From Pseudomonas sp. ANT_J12 (lineage in GTDB: Bacteria; Pseudomonadota; Gammaproteobacteria; Pseudomonadales; Pseudomonadaceae): a stretch of 64,000 bases of DNA. Within the stretch, counting starts at the first letter, position 1. Each line of letters starts with the position of its first letter. A program made the position numbers and the translations under genes. Of this stretch, positions 49,699-58,697 are shown piece by piece. The notes beneath the pieces are model-generated. The model was not told the DNA's origin. It did no database searches and worked only from the letters and a program-made list of their open reading frames with translations. The stretch covers positions 62,001 through 126,000 of the forward strand of contig NZ_VOBN01000009.1 in NCBI RefSeq assembly GCF_008370045.1, in the 5' to 3' direction.

Positions 49699-50883
49699 AT
49701 GCGTGAAGTGGTGATCGTCGACAGCGTACGGACCGGCCTGGCCAAGTCCTTTCGCGGCAAGTTCAACCAGACCCGTCCGGACGACATGGCGGCCCATTGC
49801 GTCAATGCGCTGCTCTCGCGTAACGACATCGACCCGGCCAGTGTCGAGGATTGCATCGTCGGCGCCGGCTCCAACGAGGGTGCTCAGGGCTACAACATCG
49901 GACGCAACGTCGCGGTGCTCTCGCACCTGGGCATCGGCACCGCCGGCATGACCCTCAACCGTTTCTGTTCCTCGGGCCTGCAAGCCATCGCGATTGCCGC
50001 CAACCAGATTGCCTCGGGGTGCAGCGACATCATCGTGGCGGGTGGCGTCGAGTCCATCAGCCTGACCATGAAAAGCGTCAACACCGACAACCTGATCAAC
50101 CCGCTGCTCAAAGAGCAGGTGCCGGGCATCTACTTCCCGATGGGCCAGACCGCCGAAATCGTCGCCCGCCGCTACAACGTCAGCCGCGAAGAACAGGATC
50201 TGTATGCGTTGCAGAGCCAGCAGCGCACGGCCCAGGCTCAGGCTGCCGGCCTGTTCGACGATGAAATCATGCCGATGGCGGTCAAGTACCGGGTCGAAGA
50301 CAAGGCCACCGGCCAGGTGCAGATCCTCGACGGTATGGTTGATCGCGACGACTGCAACCGCCCGGACACCACCCTGCAAAGCCTGGCCGGCTTGAATCCG
50401 GTATTTGCCGAGGACGGTTCGGTGACGGCGGGTAACTCGTCGCAACTGTCCGATGGCGCGTCGATGACGCTGGTGATGAGCCTGGAAAAAGCCCTGGAGT
50501 TGGGCTTGAAGCCGAAAGCGTTCTTCCGTGGGTTCACTGTGGCCGGTTGCGCCCCGGATGAAATGGGCATCGGCCCGGTGTTCTCGGTGCCGAAGTTGCT
50601 CAAGGCCAAGGGCTTGCAGATCGCTGATATCGACCTGTGGGAACTCAACGAAGCGTTCGCTTCCCAGTGCCTGTACAGCCGTAATCGACTGGAAATCGAT
50701 AACGCGAAATACAACGTCAATGGCGGGTCGATTTCCATCGGCCACCCGTTCGGCATGACCGGGTCGCGGCAGGTCGGGCATCTCGTGCGCGAGTTGCAGC
50801 GGCGCCAATTGCGTTATGGCGTGGTGACCATGTGTGTTGGGGGCGGGATGGGGGCGACGGGGTTGTTTGAGGCGGTGCGTTAA
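49699..50883 (+). CDS. Thiolase family acetyl-CoA C-acyltransferase
   Basis: A 394-residue thiolase with all three catalytic motifs: Cys90 in NRFCSSGLQ, His in SIGHPFGMTGSRQ, and the second Cys in TMCVGGGMGATGLFE. It breaks or makes a carbon-carbon bond between acyl-CoA and acetyl-CoA. GPGIYFPMGQTAEI-type and DLWELNEAFASQ regions agree with the FadA/PhaA superfamily, but the exact substrate cannot be set. GAGGT precedes the ATG at 49699. No neighbouring beta-oxidation genes. Confidence 0.9.
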   Translation: MREVVIVDSVRTGLAKSFRGKFNQTRPDDMAAHCVNALLSRNDIDPASVEDCIVGAGSNEGAQGYNIGRNVAVLSHLGIGTAGMTLNRFCSSGLQAIAIAANQIASGCSDIIVAGGVESISLTMKSVNTDNLINPLLKEQVPGIYFPMGQTAEIVARRYNVSREEQDLYALQSQQRTAQAQAAGLFDDEIMPMAVKYRVEDKATGQVQILDGMVDRDDCNRPDTTLQSLAGLNPVFAEDGSVTAGNSSQLSDGASMTLVMSLEKALELGLKPKAFFRGFTVAGCAPDEMGIGPVFSVPKLLKAKGLQIADIDLWELNEAFASQCLYSRNRLEIDNAKYNVNGGSISIGHPFGMTGSRQVGHLVRELQRRQLRYGVVTMCVGGGMGATGLFEAVR

Positions 50884-50906
50884 ACCGCAAGATTTGCATT
50901 GCCTGT

Positions 50907-50999
50907 TGTGGCGAGGGGGCTTACCCCCGTTGGGGTGCGAAGCGCCCCCAAAAAAGGGGACTGCTGCGCAGTCCAACGGGGGTAAGCCCCCTCGCCACA
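50907..50999. repeat. REP pair (TGTGGCGAGG class)
   Basis: Arms TGTGGCGAGGGGGCTTACCC and GGGTAAGCCCCCTCGCCACA; both arms share the same C-to-T change, so the pair has kept base pairing. An inner GGACTGCTGCGCAGTCC hairpin is visible. Confidence 0.9.
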
Positions 51000-51002
51000 G
51001 GG

Positions 51003-51197
51003 TTATCGGTCCTGACGCTGGATCTGCATCCGCTCGATGTACGCCTGTATCTCCCGCGCCGCCGCCTCGGGGTTATCAAACGGCCCTTCAAGGGTGTTTT
51101 CCCGGGTGCTGAAATACAACTCCCCATTCACACGACACATCCGGTCACTGCGAAAGTGCGTGGCGGGGGCGTTGTCCTGGGCGCGCATGCCGTACAT
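51003..51197 (-). CDS. Small DUF6316-like hypothetical protein
   Basis: A 64-residue soluble protein. The stretch VNGELYFSTRENTLEGPFDNPEAAAREIQAYIERM matches a family of short Pseudomonas proteins (probably DUF6316). Ends with the Arg/Gln tail. AGGAGATCGCC precedes the ATG. Function unknown; it overlaps the edge of a REP pair at its 3' end. Confidence 0.65.
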   Translation of the reverse strand: MYGMRAQDNAPATHFRSDRMCRVNGELYFSTRENTLEGPFDNPEAAAREIQAYIERMQIQRQDR

Positions 51198-51407
51198 GGC
51201 GATCTCCTGAGGGTAAGTCCTGTTTGCGGATCCAATGAGCTTAGGTGTGAAGTACTTGCAGTGCCCGGCGACCTGATCGACGGCACTGCGTCAATTTAGC
51301 GTTGCGACCTGCACAGTTTCATTCGCGGCCTGTGCGTAACTGTCCCTGTGTGCCGTCGGGTGCTGGGCCTAGAATGACGATTCTTGTCACTGGGCTTTGG
51401 GGTCGGC

Positions 51408-52367
51408 ATGCATATTTCATCGGGTCGCTGGGTGTATGGACTGTTCCTGGCGCTGCTGACGGCGCTGCTGTGGGGCATTTTGCCGATCAAACTCAAACAG
51501 GTGCTGGAAGTGATGGACCCGGTGACAGTGACCTGGTTTCGCCTGTCGGTATCCGGCGGGTGCCTGTTCCTGTATCTGGCGGCGACCAAGCGCTTGCCGA
51601 GCCGCAAGGTGCTCGGACCCAAGGGCGGCTGGCTGGTGCTGATGGCGGTGCTCGGCCTGGTCGGCAACTACGTGTTGTACCTGATGGGCCTGAACCTGCT
51701 CAGCCCCGGCACCGCGCAACTGGTGGTGCAGATGGGCCCGATCATGTTGCTGATCGCCAGCCTGTTTGTGTTCAAGGAGCGATTCAGCGTGGGGCAGGGC
51801 ATTGGCCTGCTGGTGCTGCTGATCGGTTTCGGGCTGTTTTTCAATCAGCGGCTCATGGAACTGCTCACCTCCCTCACCGACTACACCGCTGGCGTCTTGA
51901 TGGTGTTGGCGGCGTCCACGGTCTGGACGTTTTACGCCCTGGGCCAGAAGCAATTGCTGACGGTGTGGAACTCGTTGCAGGTGATGATGGTGATTTACCT
52001 GTTCTGCGCGCTGCTGCTGACGCCGTGGGTGCATCCACTGGAGGCGCTGAGCCTGAGCCCGCGGCAAGGCTGGCTGCTGCTGGCGTGTTGCATGAACACG
52101 CTGATCGCTTATGGCGCGTTTGCCGAAGCGCTGGCGCACTGGGAGGCTTCGCGGGTCAGTGCGACGCTGGCGATTACGCCGCTGGTGACGTTTGTGGCGG
52201 TGGCCGGGGCGGCGTGGGCGTGGCCGGAATATGTGCATGCCGAGACGATTAATGGTCTGGGGTATGGCGGGGCGGTGTTGGTGGTGGTCGGGTCGGCGCT
52301 GGTGGCGTTGGGGCCTTCGTTGATGGCGGGGCTTCGGGCGCGGCGTCAGCGGATGGCCGTCAGTTAA
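51408..52367 (+). CDS. EamA-family (DMT) transporter
   Basis: A 319-residue inner-membrane protein with ten hydrophobic helices in two EamA repeats (about 7-140 and 155-290). Landmarks are ALLWGILPIKLKQ at the start and TALLTPLVTFVAV-type sequence in the second repeat (ATLAITPLVTFVAVAGAAW). Family members export amino acids or metabolites; cargo unknown. ATG 51408 is preferred to a TTG at 51384. Promoter region of about 200 nt upstream with no recognised operator. Confidence 0.85.
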   Translation: MHISSGRWVYGLFLALLTALLWGILPIKLKQVLEVMDPVTVTWFRLSVSGGCLFLYLAATKRLPSRKVLGPKGGWLVLMAVLGLVGNYVLYLMGLNLLSPGTAQLVVQMGPIMLLIASLFVFKERFSVGQGIGLLVLLIGFGLFFNQRLMELLTSLTDYTAGVLMVLAASTVWTFYALGQKQLLTVWNSLQVMMVIYLFCALLLTPWVHPLEALSLSPRQGWLLLACCMNTLIAYGAFAEALAHWEASRVSATLAITPLVTFVAVAGAAWAWPEYVHAETINGLGYGGAVLVVVGSALVALGPSLMAGLRARRQRMAVS

Positions 52368-52368
52368 T

Positions 52369-52480
52369 TGATCGTTCCCACGCTCCGCGTGGGAATGCAG
52401 CCCGGGACGCTCCGCGTCCCTACTGAAGCGGACGCAGAGCGTCCGGTGAGGCACTCCCACGCGGAGCGTGGGAACGATCA
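52369..52480. repeat. REP pair (TGATCGTTCCCACGC class)
   Basis: Arms TGATCGTTCCCACGCTCCGC and GCGGAGCGTGGGAACGATCA between converging eamA-like and fumC genes. Confidence 0.9.
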
Positions 52481-52490
52481 GTTCAGGGGG

Positions 52491-53885
52491 TCAACCCTTG
52501 GCGCCCGCTTCCAACATATTCTCCGGCCGTACCCAGGCATCGAATTGTTCATCGGTCAGATAACCCAATTGCAACGCCGCCTCGCGCAAGGTCAGTCCTT
52601 CGCTGTAGGCCTTCTTGGCGATCTCCGCCGACTTGTCATAACCGATGTGCGGGTTCAACGCAGTCACCAGCATCAAGCCCCGTTCCAGGTGTTCGGCCAT
52701 TTTCTGCGCATCCGGCTCCAGCCCGGCAATGCAATGCTGCTGGAAGTTGCTGCACCCATCGGCCAGCAGCCGGATCGATTGCAGCAGGTTGTGGATGATC
52801 ACCGGTTTGAACACGTTCAATTGCAGGTGGCCCTGACTCGCCGCAAAGCCGATGGACACGTCGTTGCCCAGCACCTGGCACGCCAGCATCGACAGGGCTT
52901 CGCATTGGGTCGGGTTGACCTTGCCGGGCATGATCGAACTGCCCGGCTCGTTGGCCGGCAGCTTCACTTCGGCAAAACCGGCCCGTGGCCCGGAGCCGAG
53001 CAGGCGCAGGTCGTTGGCGATTTTCATCAGGGTCACGGCCAGGGTTTTCAGCGCCCCCGACAACGTGGTCAGCGGTTCATGGCCGGCGAGGGCGGCGAAT
53101 TTGTTCGGCGCGGTGACAAACGGCAGGCCGGACAGCGCGGCCAGTTCGGCGGCAATCGCTTCGCCAAATCCATGGGGTGAGTTCAGCCCGGTGCCGACCG
53201 CCGTGCCTCCCTGGGCCAGTTCACAGACCTGGGGCAGGGCGCTGCGGATCGCCCGTTCGGCGTAATCCAGCTGCGCGATAAACGCCGACAACTCCTGGCC
53301 GAAGGTGATCGGTGTCGCATCCATCATGTGGGTGCGACCGGTCTTGACCAGCTTCATGTGCCGCGCCGACAACTCGGCCAGGCCGCCCGACAATTCGCTG
53401 ATCGCCGGCAGCAAGTTGTGCTGCACGGCTTGAACCGTGGCGATGTGCATGGCGGTGGGGAAGCAATCGTTGGAACTCTGGGAGCGGTTGACGTGATCGT
53501 TGGGGTGCACCGGCGACTTGCCGCCGCGGGCGTTGCCGGCCAGTTCGTTGGCGCGACCGGCGATCACTTCGTTGACGTTCATGTTGCTTTGGGTGCCGCT
53601 GCCGGTCTGCCAGACCACCAGCGGGAATTGGTCGTCATGGCTGCCGTCGAGCACTTCGTCGGCGGCTTGTTCGATCAGCCGGGCAATGTCCGCCGGCAGG
53701 TCGCCATTGCGGTCATTGACCCGGGCCGCGGCTTTCTTGATCAGCGCCAGGGCGTGCAGCACCGCCAGGGGCATGCGTTCCTGGCCGATGGCGAAGTTGA
53801 TCAGCGAACGTTGGGTCTGTGCGCCCCAGTAGGCTTCATCCGGGACGTTCACTTCACCAAGGCTGTCGGTTTCGATACGGCTCAT
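52491..53885 (-). CDS. fumC: Class II fumarate hydratase
   Basis: A 464-residue iron-free fumarase of the TCA cycle. Superfamily regions are all present: TGSGTQSNMNVNEVIA (residues about 97-112), HPNDHVNRSQSSNDCFPTAM, THMMDATPITFGQE and the signature GSSIMPGKVNP with the catalytic Ser. C-terminal domain ends normally. In Pseudomonas a fumC copy is often manganese-superoxide-dismutase linked; here it stands alone, so it may be a second fumarase copy. The start follows AGGAGTGTGAGCG. Confidence 0.93.
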   Translation of the reverse strand: MSRIETDSLGEVNVPDEAYWGAQTQRSLINFAIGQERMPLAVLHALALIKKAAARVNDRNGDLPADIARLIEQAADEVLDGSHDDQFPLVVWQTGSGTQSNMNVNEVIAGRANELAGNARGGKSPVHPNDHVNRSQSSNDCFPTAMHIATVQAVQHNLLPAISELSGGLAELSARHMKLVKTGRTHMMDATPITFGQELSAFIAQLDYAERAIRSALPQVCELAQGGTAVGTGLNSPHGFGEAIAAELAALSGLPFVTAPNKFAALAGHEPLTTLSGALKTLAVTLMKIANDLRLLGSGPRAGFAEVKLPANEPGSSIMPGKVNPTQCEALSMLACQVLGNDVSIGFAASQGHLQLNVFKPVIIHNLLQSIRLLADGCSNFQQHCIAGLEPDAQKMAEHLERGLMLVTALNPHIGYDKSAEIAKKAYSEGLTLREAALQLGYLTDEQFDAWVRPENMLEAGAKG

Positions 53886-54077
53886 CGCTCACACTCCTGT
53901 AGGTCTGATTGCGCAGTTTAGGCCGTGATCGTCGGCCGTGGTTCCATCAGTCTGTTTTTTGACCATTCAACCCCTCTAATTCAGGCCCGACAAGGCTTGG
54001 GGTTGAGTGACACACTTTTTTAGGTGCAGAATGGTCGCCCTTGGGGTAACGACCTCGCCTGCTAGAAAGGAAACTCG

Positions 54078-54605
54078 ATGACTCGTCTTCGTGCCATCTG
54101 TACCGCGGTTGCACTGGTTTGCGCCAGCGGCCCTGTTTTTGCCGATACCGCCAGCCACAATGCCAGTGCCGAAGCTTTCCTGACCCTGGCGCACGCTGAC
54201 AAATTGGGCACTCCGGTGTACATGCAAGTGCAGCAAATGTTTGCCCAGCGCTTTGAACAGACCAAAGCCCCCGAATCGAAAAAAGCCCTGCTGGAAACCT
54301 ACCAGGCCAAGGCTAACGCCGCTCTGGACCAGGCCATTGGCTGGAACAAGCTGAAACCTGACATGGTCAAGCTCTACACCACCAACTTCAGCGAATCCGA
54401 GCTCAAGGACCTGGTCGCGTTCTACCAGTCGCCACTGGGTAAAAAAGTCCTGGAAAAAATGCCGCAGCTGACTCAGCAATCGGCCCAGATGACCCAGGCC
54501 AAACTCGAAAGCGCGGTACCAGTGGTCAACAAACTGCTGGCTGACATGACTGCCGAGCTGGAGCCTAAAGGCGCCGCTGCTCCTGCCGTCAAGAAAAAGC
54601 CTTAA
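54078..54605 (+). CDS. DUF2059 exported protein
   Basis: A 175-residue protein with a signal peptide (1-22, GPVFA/DTAS). The mature part is helical. FSESELKDLVAFYQSPLGKKVLEKMPQL is the DUF2059 hallmark. Ends in a basic KKKP tail. GAAAGGAAAC precedes the ATG. Function unknown; followed 12 nt later by the bolA-like gene, which may be co-transcribed. Confidence 0.83.
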   Translation: MTRLRAICTAVALVCASGPVFADTASHNASAEAFLTLAHADKLGTPVYMQVQQMFAQRFEQTKAPESKKALLETYQAKANAALDQAIGWNKLKPDMVKLYTTNFSESELKDLVAFYQSPLGKKVLEKMPQLTQQSAQMTQAKLESAVPVVNKLLADMTAELEPKGAAAPAVKKKP

Positions 54606-54617
54606 GCGGAGTCGGGT

Positions 54618-54914
54618 ATGACCATGCAACAACGCATCGAATCAACGCTGGGGCTGTTGCAGCCCGAGCACCTGCAAGTGCTGGATGAAAGCCACATGCA
54701 CAGCCGTGGGTTGCAAACCCACTTCAAGGCGGTGGTCGTCAGCCAGCAGTTTGAGGGCCTCAATCGCGTCAAGCGTCACCAGAAGGTCTACGGCACTCTG
54801 GGCGAGCTGATGGGTGAGTTTCATGCGTTGGCGCTGCATACCTACACGCCAGAAGAATGGGCACAGATCGACGCGGCCCCGGCCTCACCGACCTGTGCGG
54901 GAGGAAAGCAGTAA
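54618..54914 (+). CDS. BolA family protein
   Basis: A 98-residue BolA-fold protein. DESHMHSRGLQTHFKAVVVSQQFEG and LNRVKRHQKVYGTLGELM hold the conserved His residues and the class II KH-like core. BolA proteins pair with monothiol glutaredoxins in iron-sulfur trafficking or act as regulators. The last 37 nt before the tail are repeated 149 nt downstream at 54990-55026. GCGGAGTCGGGT precedes the ATG. Confidence 0.9.
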   Translation: MTMQQRIESTLGLLQPEHLQVLDESHMHSRGLQTHFKAVVVSQQFEGLNRVKRHQKVYGTLGELMGEFHALALHTYTPEEWAQIDAAPASPTCAGGKQ

Positions 54915-55026
54915 AAAGCAGCTGCAAGCTTCGAGCTGCAAGATCAGGCGCGCGGCTTTAACTTGCCGCTTATAGCTTGCCGCTCGAAGCCTACACGCCA
55001 GAAGAATGGGCACAGATCGACGCGGC
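54841..55026. repeat. 37-nt direct repeat of the bolA 3' end flanking a spacer repeat
   Basis: The 37-nt word starting CCTACACGCCAGAAGAATGG occurs at 54841-54877 inside bolA and again, identical, at 54990-55026 outside it. Between them 54916-54989 holds inverted AGCTGCAAGCTTCGAGCTGC-like units (GCTTCGAGC / GCTCGAAGC). Confidence 0.85.
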
Positions 55027-55047
55027 TCCAGCAGGATTGATGGGCTG

Positions 55048-55182
55048 TTGTGGCGAGGGAGCTTGCTCCCGCTGGACTGCGAAGCAGTCCCAAAGCCTGC
55101 AACAGTGCTCTGTCTGAAAGAGTGCAGTTGCTTGCATTACGACTGCTTCGCAGCCGAGCGGGAGCAAGCTCCCTCGCCACAA
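55048..55182. repeat. REP pair (TGTGGCGAGG class)
   Basis: Arms TTGTGGCGAGGGAGCTTGCT and AGCAAGCTCCCTCGCCACAA, with inner GGACTGCGAAGCAGTCC hairpin. Confidence 0.9.
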
Positions 55183-55230
55183 AGGCAACTCGCAGTCCTA
55201 AAACCACACAGTTTTTGCTAGAATCCGCAA

Positions 55231-55258
55231 CGCGCCGCTCACCCGGCGCGTTTTTTTT
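55231..55258 (+). terminator. GC hairpin with T8 run, upstream of trhO
   Basis: CGCGCCG CTCACC CGGCGCG followed by TTTTTTTT. It could end the bolA transcript or, because a -10-like TAGAAT lies at 55219-55224, sit at the very start of the trhO transcript. Confidence 0.85.
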
Positions 55259-55305
55259 CGCATCCGGTTCACCCCTTACGAGGGTAGCCACCTGGAGAAT
55301 CACCC

Positions 55306-56247
55306 ATGACACAACAGATTGTTGTGGCGGCACTGTATAAGTTCGTCACCCTGGAAAACTACGTCGAGATGCGCGAGCCATTGCTGCAAGCGATGGTCGA
55401 CAACGGCATCAAGGGCACCCTGCTGATCGCCGAAGAAGGCATCAACGGCACCGTCTCCGGCAGCCGCGAAGGCATTGACGGGCTGATGGCCTGGCTCAAG
55501 AACGATCCGCGCATGGACGACATCGACCACAAAGAGTCGTACTGCGACGACCAGCCGTTCTACCGCACCAAGGTCAAGCTCAAGAAAGAAATCGTCACCC
55601 TCGGCGTCGAAGGCGTGGACCCGAACAAAACCGTCGGTACCTACGTCGAGCCACAGAACTGGAACGCGCTGATCAGCGATCCGGAAGTGCTGCTGATCGA
55701 CACCCGCAACGACTACGAAGTCGCGATCGGCACCTTCGAAGGCGCCATCGATCCGAAAACCACCAGTTTTCGCGAATTCCCCGACTACATCAAAGAGCAC
55801 TTCGACCCGGCCGTGCACAAGAAAGTCGCGATGTTCTGCACCGGCGGCATTCGTTGCGAAAAGGCGTCGAGCTTCATGCTCAGCCAGGGCTTCGACGAGG
55901 TGTATCACCTCAAGGGCGGCATCCTGAAGTACCTCGAAGAGGTGCCGCAGGAAGAGACCAAGTGGCAGGGCGACTGCTTCGTCTTCGACAACCGCGTGAC
56001 CGTGCGTCACGACTTGAGCGAAGGCGACTACGATCAATGTCATGCCTGTCGTACACCGATCAGCGTCGAAGACCGCACGTCTGAGCACTATGTGGCGGGC
56101 ATCAGTTGCCCGCATTGCTGGGATACGCTGAGTGAGAAAACCCGTCGCAGCGCCATTGATCGGCAGAAGCAGATCGAATTGGCCAAGGCGCGCAACCTGC
56201 CGCACCCGATCGGTTACAACTACAAGCAAACCCCTGCCGAGGCTTGA
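55306..56247 (+). CDS. trhO: tRNA uridine(34) hydroxylase
   Basis: A 313-residue rhodanese-related protein (E. coli YceA/TrhO) that makes 5-hydroxyuridine at tRNA position 34. The rhodanese loop FCTGGIRCEKAS holds Cys178 and Cys184. The N-terminal ferredoxin-like part (1-95; GTLLIAEEGINGTVSG) and the C-terminal Cys-rich part (YDQCHACRTPIS and GISCPHCWDTL) are typical. CCTGGAGAATCACCC precedes the ATG. Its stop is 3 nt before the DsbA-like gene, so the two are coupled with the ABC exporter gene that follows. Confidence 0.92.
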   Translation: MTQQIVVAALYKFVTLENYVEMREPLLQAMVDNGIKGTLLIAEEGINGTVSGSREGIDGLMAWLKNDPRMDDIDHKESYCDDQPFYRTKVKLKKEIVTLGVEGVDPNKTVGTYVEPQNWNALISDPEVLLIDTRNDYEVAIGTFEGAIDPKTTSFREFPDYIKEHFDPAVHKKVAMFCTGGIRCEKASSFMLSQGFDEVYHLKGGILKYLEEVPQEETKWQGDCFVFDNRVTVRHDLSEGDYDQCHACRTPISVEDRTSEHYVAGISCPHCWDTLSEKTRRSAIDRQKQIELAKARNLPHPIGYNYKQTPAEA

Positions 56248-56250
56248 ATC

Positions 56251-56886
56251 ATGTCTGCTCGCCTGCTCTATGTGATGGACCCGATGTGTTCCTGGTGCTG
56301 GGGCTTTGCGCCGGTGGCTGAGGCGCTGGTCGAGCAGGCACAGGCAGCGGGCGTGGAGTTGCATCTGGTGGTGGGCGGCTTGCGCACCGGCAGCGGCGCG
56401 GCCTTGGAGCCGACCACCCGGCGCTACATTCTTGAGCACTGGCAGGCGGTCACCGAGGCCACCGGCCAGCCGTTCAAACGCGAAGGCGCCTTGCCCGACG
56501 GCTTTGTCTACGACACCGAACCCGCTTGCCGGGCGCTGGTGACGGCGCGCAGCCTGGCGCCGGATTGCGCGTGGAAACTGCTAGGGCTGATCCAGCATGC
56601 GTTTTATGCCGAAGGTCGCGACGTCACCCACGCCAGCGTCCTGGTGGAACTGGCGGAGCAGGCCGGGGTACCACGCATCGAATTCGCCGCCGCGTTCGAC
56701 CGCGCCGATCAACACGCCGCCACCGCCGCCGATTTCACCTGGGTCCAGGACCTGGGCATCGCCGGGTTCCCGACCTTGCTGGCCGAGCGCGACGGGCAAC
56801 TGGCGCTGCTGACCAATGGCTATCAACCCTTGAGTGTCCTGTCACCGCTGCTCGGCCGCTGGCTGGAGCGCGCTGCCTGTGCATGA
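56251..56886 (+). CDS. DsbA-family thioredoxin-fold oxidoreductase
   Basis: A 211-residue thioredoxin-fold protein without signal peptide, so cytoplasmic. The active site is DPMCSWCWGF with Cys13 and Cys16, which places it in the DsbA/FrnE-like group. The cis-Pro loop is GIAGFPTLL. Role unknown; the CSWC motif is common in proteins related to oxidative stress. It overlaps the exporter gene start by 8 nt. Confidence 0.85.
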   Translation: MSARLLYVMDPMCSWCWGFAPVAEALVEQAQAAGVELHLVVGGLRTGSGAALEPTTRRYILEHWQAVTEATGQPFKREGALPDGFVYDTEPACRALVTARSLAPDCAWKLLGLIQHAFYAEGRDVTHASVLVELAEQAGVPRIEFAAAFDRADQHAATAADFTWVQDLGIAGFPTLLAERDGQLALLTNGYQPLSVLSPLLGRWLERAACA

Positions 56887-58696
56887 CCTGCCCGATGATG
56901 CACCCGCAGCCCCGCGTGTCGATCGACTGAGCTGGGCGGAAATCCGCCGACTGGCCCTGCATCACAAAAAATCCCTGTGGATTGCCAACGGCGTGGCTGT
57001 GCTGGCGACCTTGTGCAGCGTGCCGATTCCGTTGCTGCTGCCGTTGCTGGTCGACGAAGTGCTGCTGGGGCACGGCGATTCCGCGCTGAAAATCATGAAT
57101 CACGCCTTGCCCGACGCTTGGCAGAAAGCCGCCGGCTACATCGGCCTGATGTTGCTGGTGACCTTCGTCCTGCGCTGTGGCGCGTTGCTGTTCAACGTGG
57201 TCCAGGCCAAGTTGTTCGCGGCGCTGGCCAAGGACATCGTCTATCGCATTCGCGTGCGCCTGATCGAACGGCTCAAGCGCATCTCCCTCGGCGAATACGA
57301 AAGCCTGGGCAGCGGCACGGTGACCACGCACCTGGTCACCGACCTCGACACCCTGGACAAATTCGTCGGTGAAACCCTCAGCCGTTTCCTCGTGGCGATG
57401 CTGACCCTGGTCGGCACCGCGAGCATTCTGGTGTGGATGCACTGGAAACTGGCGCTGCTGATCATGCTGTTCAATCCGTTGGTGATCTACGCCACGGTGC
57501 AGTTGGGCAAACGGGTCAAGCACCTGAAGAAACTGGAGAACGACAGCACGTCGCGCTTCACCCAGGCCCTGACCGAAACCCTGGATTCGATCCAGGAAGT
57601 ACGCGCCGGCAACCGCCAGGGCTTCTTCCTCGGACGCCTCGGCCAACGGGCCCGGGAAGTGCGGGATTACGCGGTGAACTCGCAGTGGAAAACCGATGCC
57701 TCGAACCGCGCCAGTGGCTTGTTGTTCCAGTTCGGTATCGATATTTTCCGCGCGGCGGCGATGCTTACAGTGTTGTTCTCCGACCTGTCCATCGGCCAGA
57801 TGCTCGCGGTGTTCAGCTACCTGTGGTTCATGATCGGTCCGGTGGAACAGCTGCTGAACCTGCAATACGCCTACTACGCCGCCGGTGGCGCGCTGTCGCG
57901 GATCAACGAGTTGCTGGCCCGGGCCGATGAGCCGCAATACCCCGGTGGCGTTGATCCGTTCCAGGGCCGCAACACCGTGGGTATCGAGGTGCAGGGCCTG
58001 AGTTTCAGCTACGGCGACGAGCTGGTGCTGGACCAGATGAACCTGTCCATCGCCCCCGGTGAAAAAGTCGCGATTGTCGGCGCCAGCGGTGGCGGCAAAA
58101 GTACCTTGGTGCAATTGCTGCTGGGCCTGTACACGCCGCTGGCCGGGACCATTCGTTTCGGCGGTGCGACGCAGCAAGAGATCGGCCTGGAAACGGTCCG
58201 GGAGAATGTCGCGGTGGTGCTGCAACATCCGGCGCTGTTCAACGACACCATCCGCGCCAACCTGACCATGGGTCGCGAGCGCAGCGACGAAGCGTGCTGG
58301 CAGGCCCTGGAAATCGCCCAACTCGATGGCACCGTGCGCGGCTTGCCCCAAGGCCTGGACAGCGTGGTCGGGCGTTCCGGCGTGCGCCTGTCCGGCGGCC
58401 AGCGCCAACGCCTGGCCATTGCGCGGATGGTGCTGGCCCAGCCAAAAGTGGTAATCCTCGACGAAGCCACCTCGGCGCTGGACGCCGCCACCGAATACAG
58501 CCTGCATGAAGCCCTGGCGCGCTTCCTCAGTGAACGCACCACGCTGATCATTGCCCACCGACTGTCAGCGGTGAAACAGGCCGACCGGGTGCTGGTGTTC
58601 GATGGCGGGCGCATCGCCGAGGATGGCGACCATCAGCAACTGATTGCCGATGGTGGGTTGTACGCCAAGCTTTATGGGCATTTGCAGCAGTTGTAG
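56879..58696 (+). CDS. ABC exporter, fused membrane and ATP-binding domains
   Basis: A 605-residue half-transporter. Residues about 20-330 contain six membrane helices (ABC transmembrane type 1). Residues about 365-600 are the ATPase: Walker A VGASGGGKST (about 399-408), signature LSGGQRQRLAIARM and Walker B VVILDEATSALD. A GTG start at 56879 lies within the end of the preceding gene, with GGAG upstream. It is likely to export a lipid, peptide or drug as a homodimer. Convergent with the large toxin-like gene; the stops are 1 nt apart. Confidence 0.87.
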   Translation: MHDLPDDAPAAPRVDRLSWAEIRRLALHHKKSLWIANGVAVLATLCSVPIPLLLPLLVDEVLLGHGDSALKIMNHALPDAWQKAAGYIGLMLLVTFVLRCGALLFNVVQAKLFAALAKDIVYRIRVRLIERLKRISLGEYESLGSGTVTTHLVTDLDTLDKFVGETLSRFLVAMLTLVGTASILVWMHWKLALLIMLFNPLVIYATVQLGKRVKHLKKLENDSTSRFTQALTETLDSIQEVRAGNRQGFFLGRLGQRAREVRDYAVNSQWKTDASNRASGLLFQFGIDIFRAAAMLTVLFSDLSIGQMLAVFSYLWFMIGPVEQLLNLQYAYYAAGGALSRINELLARADEPQYPGGVDPFQGRNTVGIEVQGLSFSYGDELVLDQMNLSIAPGEKVAIVGASGGGKSTLVQLLLGLYTPLAGTIRFGGATQQEIGLETVRENVAVVLQHPALFNDTIRANLTMGRERSDEACWQALEIAQLDGTVRGLPQGLDSVVGRSGVRLSGGQRQRLAIARMVLAQPKVVILDEATSALDAATEYSLHEALARFLSERTTLIIAHRLSAVKQADRVLVFDGGRIAEDGDHQQLIADGGLYAKLYGHLQQL

Positions 58697-58697
58697 G

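Larger units (their letters stand above)
54915..55305. other. 391-nt intergenic region with three repeat types
   Basis: It contains the second 37-nt copy, an inverted GCTTCGAG/CTCGAAGC element, a REP pair, and a terminator-like hairpin just before trhO. No gene is supported. Confidence 0.6.

Noticed and set aside
1964..55182. Regularly repeated hairpins as a CRISPR array
   Set aside because: The repeats are scattered inverted pairs in intergenic gaps without unique spacers; they are REP elements.
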